Shown piece after piece: positions 62,514-64,000 of a stretch of 64,000 nt of DNA (position 1 is its first letter; every line of letters begins with the position of its first letter). The stretch spans positions 62,001 through 126,000 of the forward strand of contig NZ_AGAV01000013.1 in assembly GCF_000224785.1 (NCBI RefSeq), written 5' to 3'. The position numbers and the translations under genes were made by a program. The stretch comes from Lentibacillus jeotgali. Lineage in GTDB: Bacteria; Bacillota; Bacilli; Bacillales; Amphibacillaceae. The notes under the pieces are model-generated. The model made no database searches, was not told where the DNA came from, and saw nothing but the letters and a program-made list of their open reading frames with translations.

Positions 62514-62774
62514 TTACTTTTTAAACATTTTGTTCAGCGTCTGCATATCTACTGGCATATTATTCTTCGTGATTGATTCCACAATTTTGTCTTCTTTTGC
62601 TTTGGAAATGGGTTGGTTCGCTAGTTTTGACAACCGTCGGACCAGATTTCTGACTGTCTTTTCATCCGAAAAGTCAGCATTTTTTACAGAGTCTGCCACT
62701 TTGTGGATTTCGTTTGGGCTGATATCCGAATTCTGCTGAACCTTATCGAACAGATTGTCTTGAAATTTACTCAC
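62514..62774 (-). CDS. spoVIF: Stage VI sporulation protein F (SpoVIF-like)
   Basis: An 86-residue helical protein resembling SpoVIF (YjcC), which helps spore coat assembly late in sporulation. SKFQDNLFDKVQQNSDISPN, VADSVKNADFSDEKTVRNLV and the end LNKMFKK match the family as I remember it. The start is GTG at 62774 with AAGGAGG seven bases upstream; the longer frame uses an ATG inside the site. It lies between yphE and gpsA, where B. subtilis has yphB and seaA. Confidence 0.82.
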   Translation of the reverse strand: MSKFQDNLFDKVQQNSDISPNEIHKVADSVKNADFSDEKTVRNLVRRLSKLANQPISKAKEDKIVESITKNNMPVDMQTLNKMFKK

Positions 62775-62833
62775 ATGCTCGCCTCCTTGCATAATCATTT
62801 CAACATATTATATGCAAGGCAGGCGATTAAGTG

Positions 62834-63871
62834 TTATTTCGCGTAACTAGCACGCAGGAATGAAGCGATATCGTCCATTTCATCCCGTTTGTCCCGGCTC
62901 ATTAATTGTTCGACTACATCTTTGGGCTTCTTATCATTGAAAAGAATTTCATATAGCCCTTCAGTGATTGGCATTTCAATCTGCTGGTCACTGGCGAACT
63001 GGTAAGCTGCTTTGGTTGTACGCACACCTTCAACAACCATCCCCATTTGTTCGAGAACCTCATCCAGTTTTTCTCCTTTTCCTAGAAGGTTGCCTGCGCG
63101 CCAATTCCGGCTGTGAGGGCTTGTACATGTAACAATCAGATCACCGACACCCGGCAGACCCAGAAATGTCAGCGGGCTTGCTCCAAGCGAGGCCCCCAGC
63201 CTGGCTATTTCAGCTAGACCTCTTGTGATAAGAGCTGCTTTGGCATTATCACCGTATCCCAAGCCATCGGAAATACCTGCACCCAATGCAATAATATTTT
63301 TTAATGCGCCACCAAGCTCAATTCCAACCATATCATTGCTTGTGTAAACCCGAAATGATTCATTAATGAACAAATCCTGGGCAAATGCAGCATTTTGGCT
63401 GTTAATGGACGAAACAGTTACCGTTGTTGGCTGTCGTTTGCCAACTTCTTCTGCATGGCTTGGTCCTGATAGCACTACGACATCCTCATAATCATAATCG
63501 GTCATTTCCTCGCCAATTATCTGCGAGACTCTTTTTAATGATTCCGGTTCAATACCTTTTGTTGCATGAACAATGGTTACAGGATTTTTCAGCGTTTTAT
63601 CAAGCTCGGAACAGACTTCGCGGATTGCCTTTGTTGGTACGACGATAACAATGGCGGAAACATCACTAATTGCTTTTTCCATTGAATGGAAAGCTTTGAT
63701 CTGTTCAGGGATACCCGCATCAAGATATTGTTCATTTTTGTGTGTCCGGTTAATTGCCTCAGCTTGTTCATGTCGATGTGTCCAAAGTCTGACATCGTGT
63801 CCGTTATCGGCTAGCACAATGCTTAACGCAGTCCCCCAGCTTCCGGCGCCTAATACTGCTACTTTAGTCAA
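62834..63871 (-). CDS. gpsA: Glycerol-3-phosphate dehydrogenase GpsA
   Basis: NAD(P)+-dependent enzyme supplying glycerol-3-phosphate for phospholipids. The 345-residue protein has VAVLGAGSWGTALSIVLADN, then LSGPSHAEEVGKRQPT, ELGGALKNIIALGAGI with the catalytic Lys, and GLPGVGDLIVTCTSPHSRN. The start is TTG at 63871 after AAGGAGGAACACCA. It follows der by 12 bp, as in B. subtilis. Confidence 0.97.
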   Translation of the reverse strand: MTKVAVLGAGSWGTALSIVLADNGHDVRLWTHRHEQAEAINRTHKNEQYLDAGIPEQIKAFHSMEKAISDVSAIVIVVPTKAIREVCSELDKTLKNPVTIVHATKGIEPESLKRVSQIIGEEMTDYDYEDVVVLSGPSHAEEVGKRQPTTVTVSSINSQNAAFAQDLFINESFRVYTSNDMVGIELGGALKNIIALGAGISDGLGYGDNAKAALITRGLAEIARLGASLGASPLTFLGLPGVGDLIVTCTSPHSRNWRAGNLLGKGEKLDEVLEQMGMVVEGVRTTKAAYQFASDQQIEMPITEGLYEILFNDKKPKDVVEQLMSRDKRDEMDDIASFLRASYAK

Positions 63872-63883
63872 TGGTGTTCCTCC

Positions 63884-64000
63884 TTATTGCCGTTTTCGGG
63901 CAAAAATGTTAATCGGTGTGCCCACAAATCCAAACGCATCCCTTATCCGGTTTTCCAAAAACCGCTTATATGAAAAATGCATTAAATCAGGATCATTAAC
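63884..64000 (-). CDS. der: Ribosome assembly GTPase Der, 3' end only
   Basis: Only the last 38 codons are present. They read [20 protein letters not shown], then [18 protein letters not shown] and stop. This is the C-terminal KH-like end of Der (EngA/YphC), a double-GTPase for 50S assembly, as placed just before gpsA in B. subtilis. The remainder is beyond the right edge. Confidence 0.93.
   Translation of the reverse strand, partial: VNDPDLMHFSYKRFLENRIRDAFGFVGTPINIFARKRQ

Noticed and set aside
1-64000. Search for tRNA, rRNA, CRISPR arrays, insertion sequences, prophage or defence genes
   Set aside because: None could be seen: no repeat-spacer pattern, no transposase, integrase or phage-like gene, and no cloverleaf-like gap large enough.

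Overview
The window is a piece of the chromosome of a spore-forming member of the Bacillaceae, most likely a halophilic or halotolerant genus near Virgibacillus, Lentibacillus or Oceanobacillus. That placement is inferred from protein character and gene order. Spore genes are clear: spoIVA, sspM, a spoVIF-like gene and the yphE/yphF genes. From about 19 kb to the right end the order closely follows the Bacillus subtilis arc from bpsA/ypbQ through ypsC-rnpB-gpsB, yppE-sspM-yppC-recU-ponA, nth-dnaD-asnS-aspB-ypmB, dinG-birA-cca-bshA-mgsA-dapB, ypjD-ypjA, qcrABC, ypiFBA, the aromatic amino acid genes, ndk-hepT-menG-hepS-mtrB-hbs-spoIVA to gpsA-der. No tRNA, rRNA, CRISPR array, prophage or insertion sequence was found.

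Layout. 0-6.2 kb, minus strand: the start of a respiratory nitrate reductase operon (narG, 5' part of narH). It is preceded by three small tightly packed genes (a hemerythrin-like protein and two little-known proteins) and by a perfect Fnr-type palindrome about 41 bp upstream of a predicted transcription start. 6.4-15 kb: short housekeeping units, including acylphosphatase, a ferredoxin, a LysM/M14 peptidoglycan peptidase, MsrAB, a YqfQ-like protein, a YolD gene with a LexA box in its promoter, a Tat translocase cluster with two tatA genes, mobA, dfrA and thyA. 15-24 kb: fhs, a cold-shock gene with a long leader, a queuosine-precursor transporter behind a preQ1 riboswitch, a type III polyketide synthase with its methyltransferase, ypsC, RNase P RNA, gpsB and cdd. 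24-49 kb: spore, cell-wall, DNA-repair, cofactor, bacillithiol, lysine and bc-complex genes. 49-64 kb: aro/tyr/his genes, menaquinone and isoprenoid genes, TRAP, HBsu, SpoIVA, YphF, YphE, SpoVIF, GpsA and the end of Der.

How the genes work together. Nitrate respiration needs the molybdenum cofactor guanylyltransferase (mobA) and menaquinol, whose last steps use hepS, hepT and menG here. The qcrABC complex is the aerobic branch; its Rieske subunit carries a twin-arginine signal that fits the Tat genes. fhs, thyA and dfrA form a one-carbon/folate set. PonA, GpsB, RecU, YpiB (ReoY) and YpiA connect cell-wall synthesis and its control.

The main departures from the B. subtilis order are losses: no bshB1 between mgsA and bshA, no panBCD between birA and dinG, no ypmA or ypoC, no cheR, no aroH-trp genes between aroB and hisC although TRAP (mtrB) is kept, no mtrA/folE next to mtrB, and a much shortened ypjB. 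Two small families of hairpin-forming intergenic repeats and one possible small RNA are the least explained parts of the window. All functional statements rest on reading the sequence and on knowledge of the families; no database search was run.
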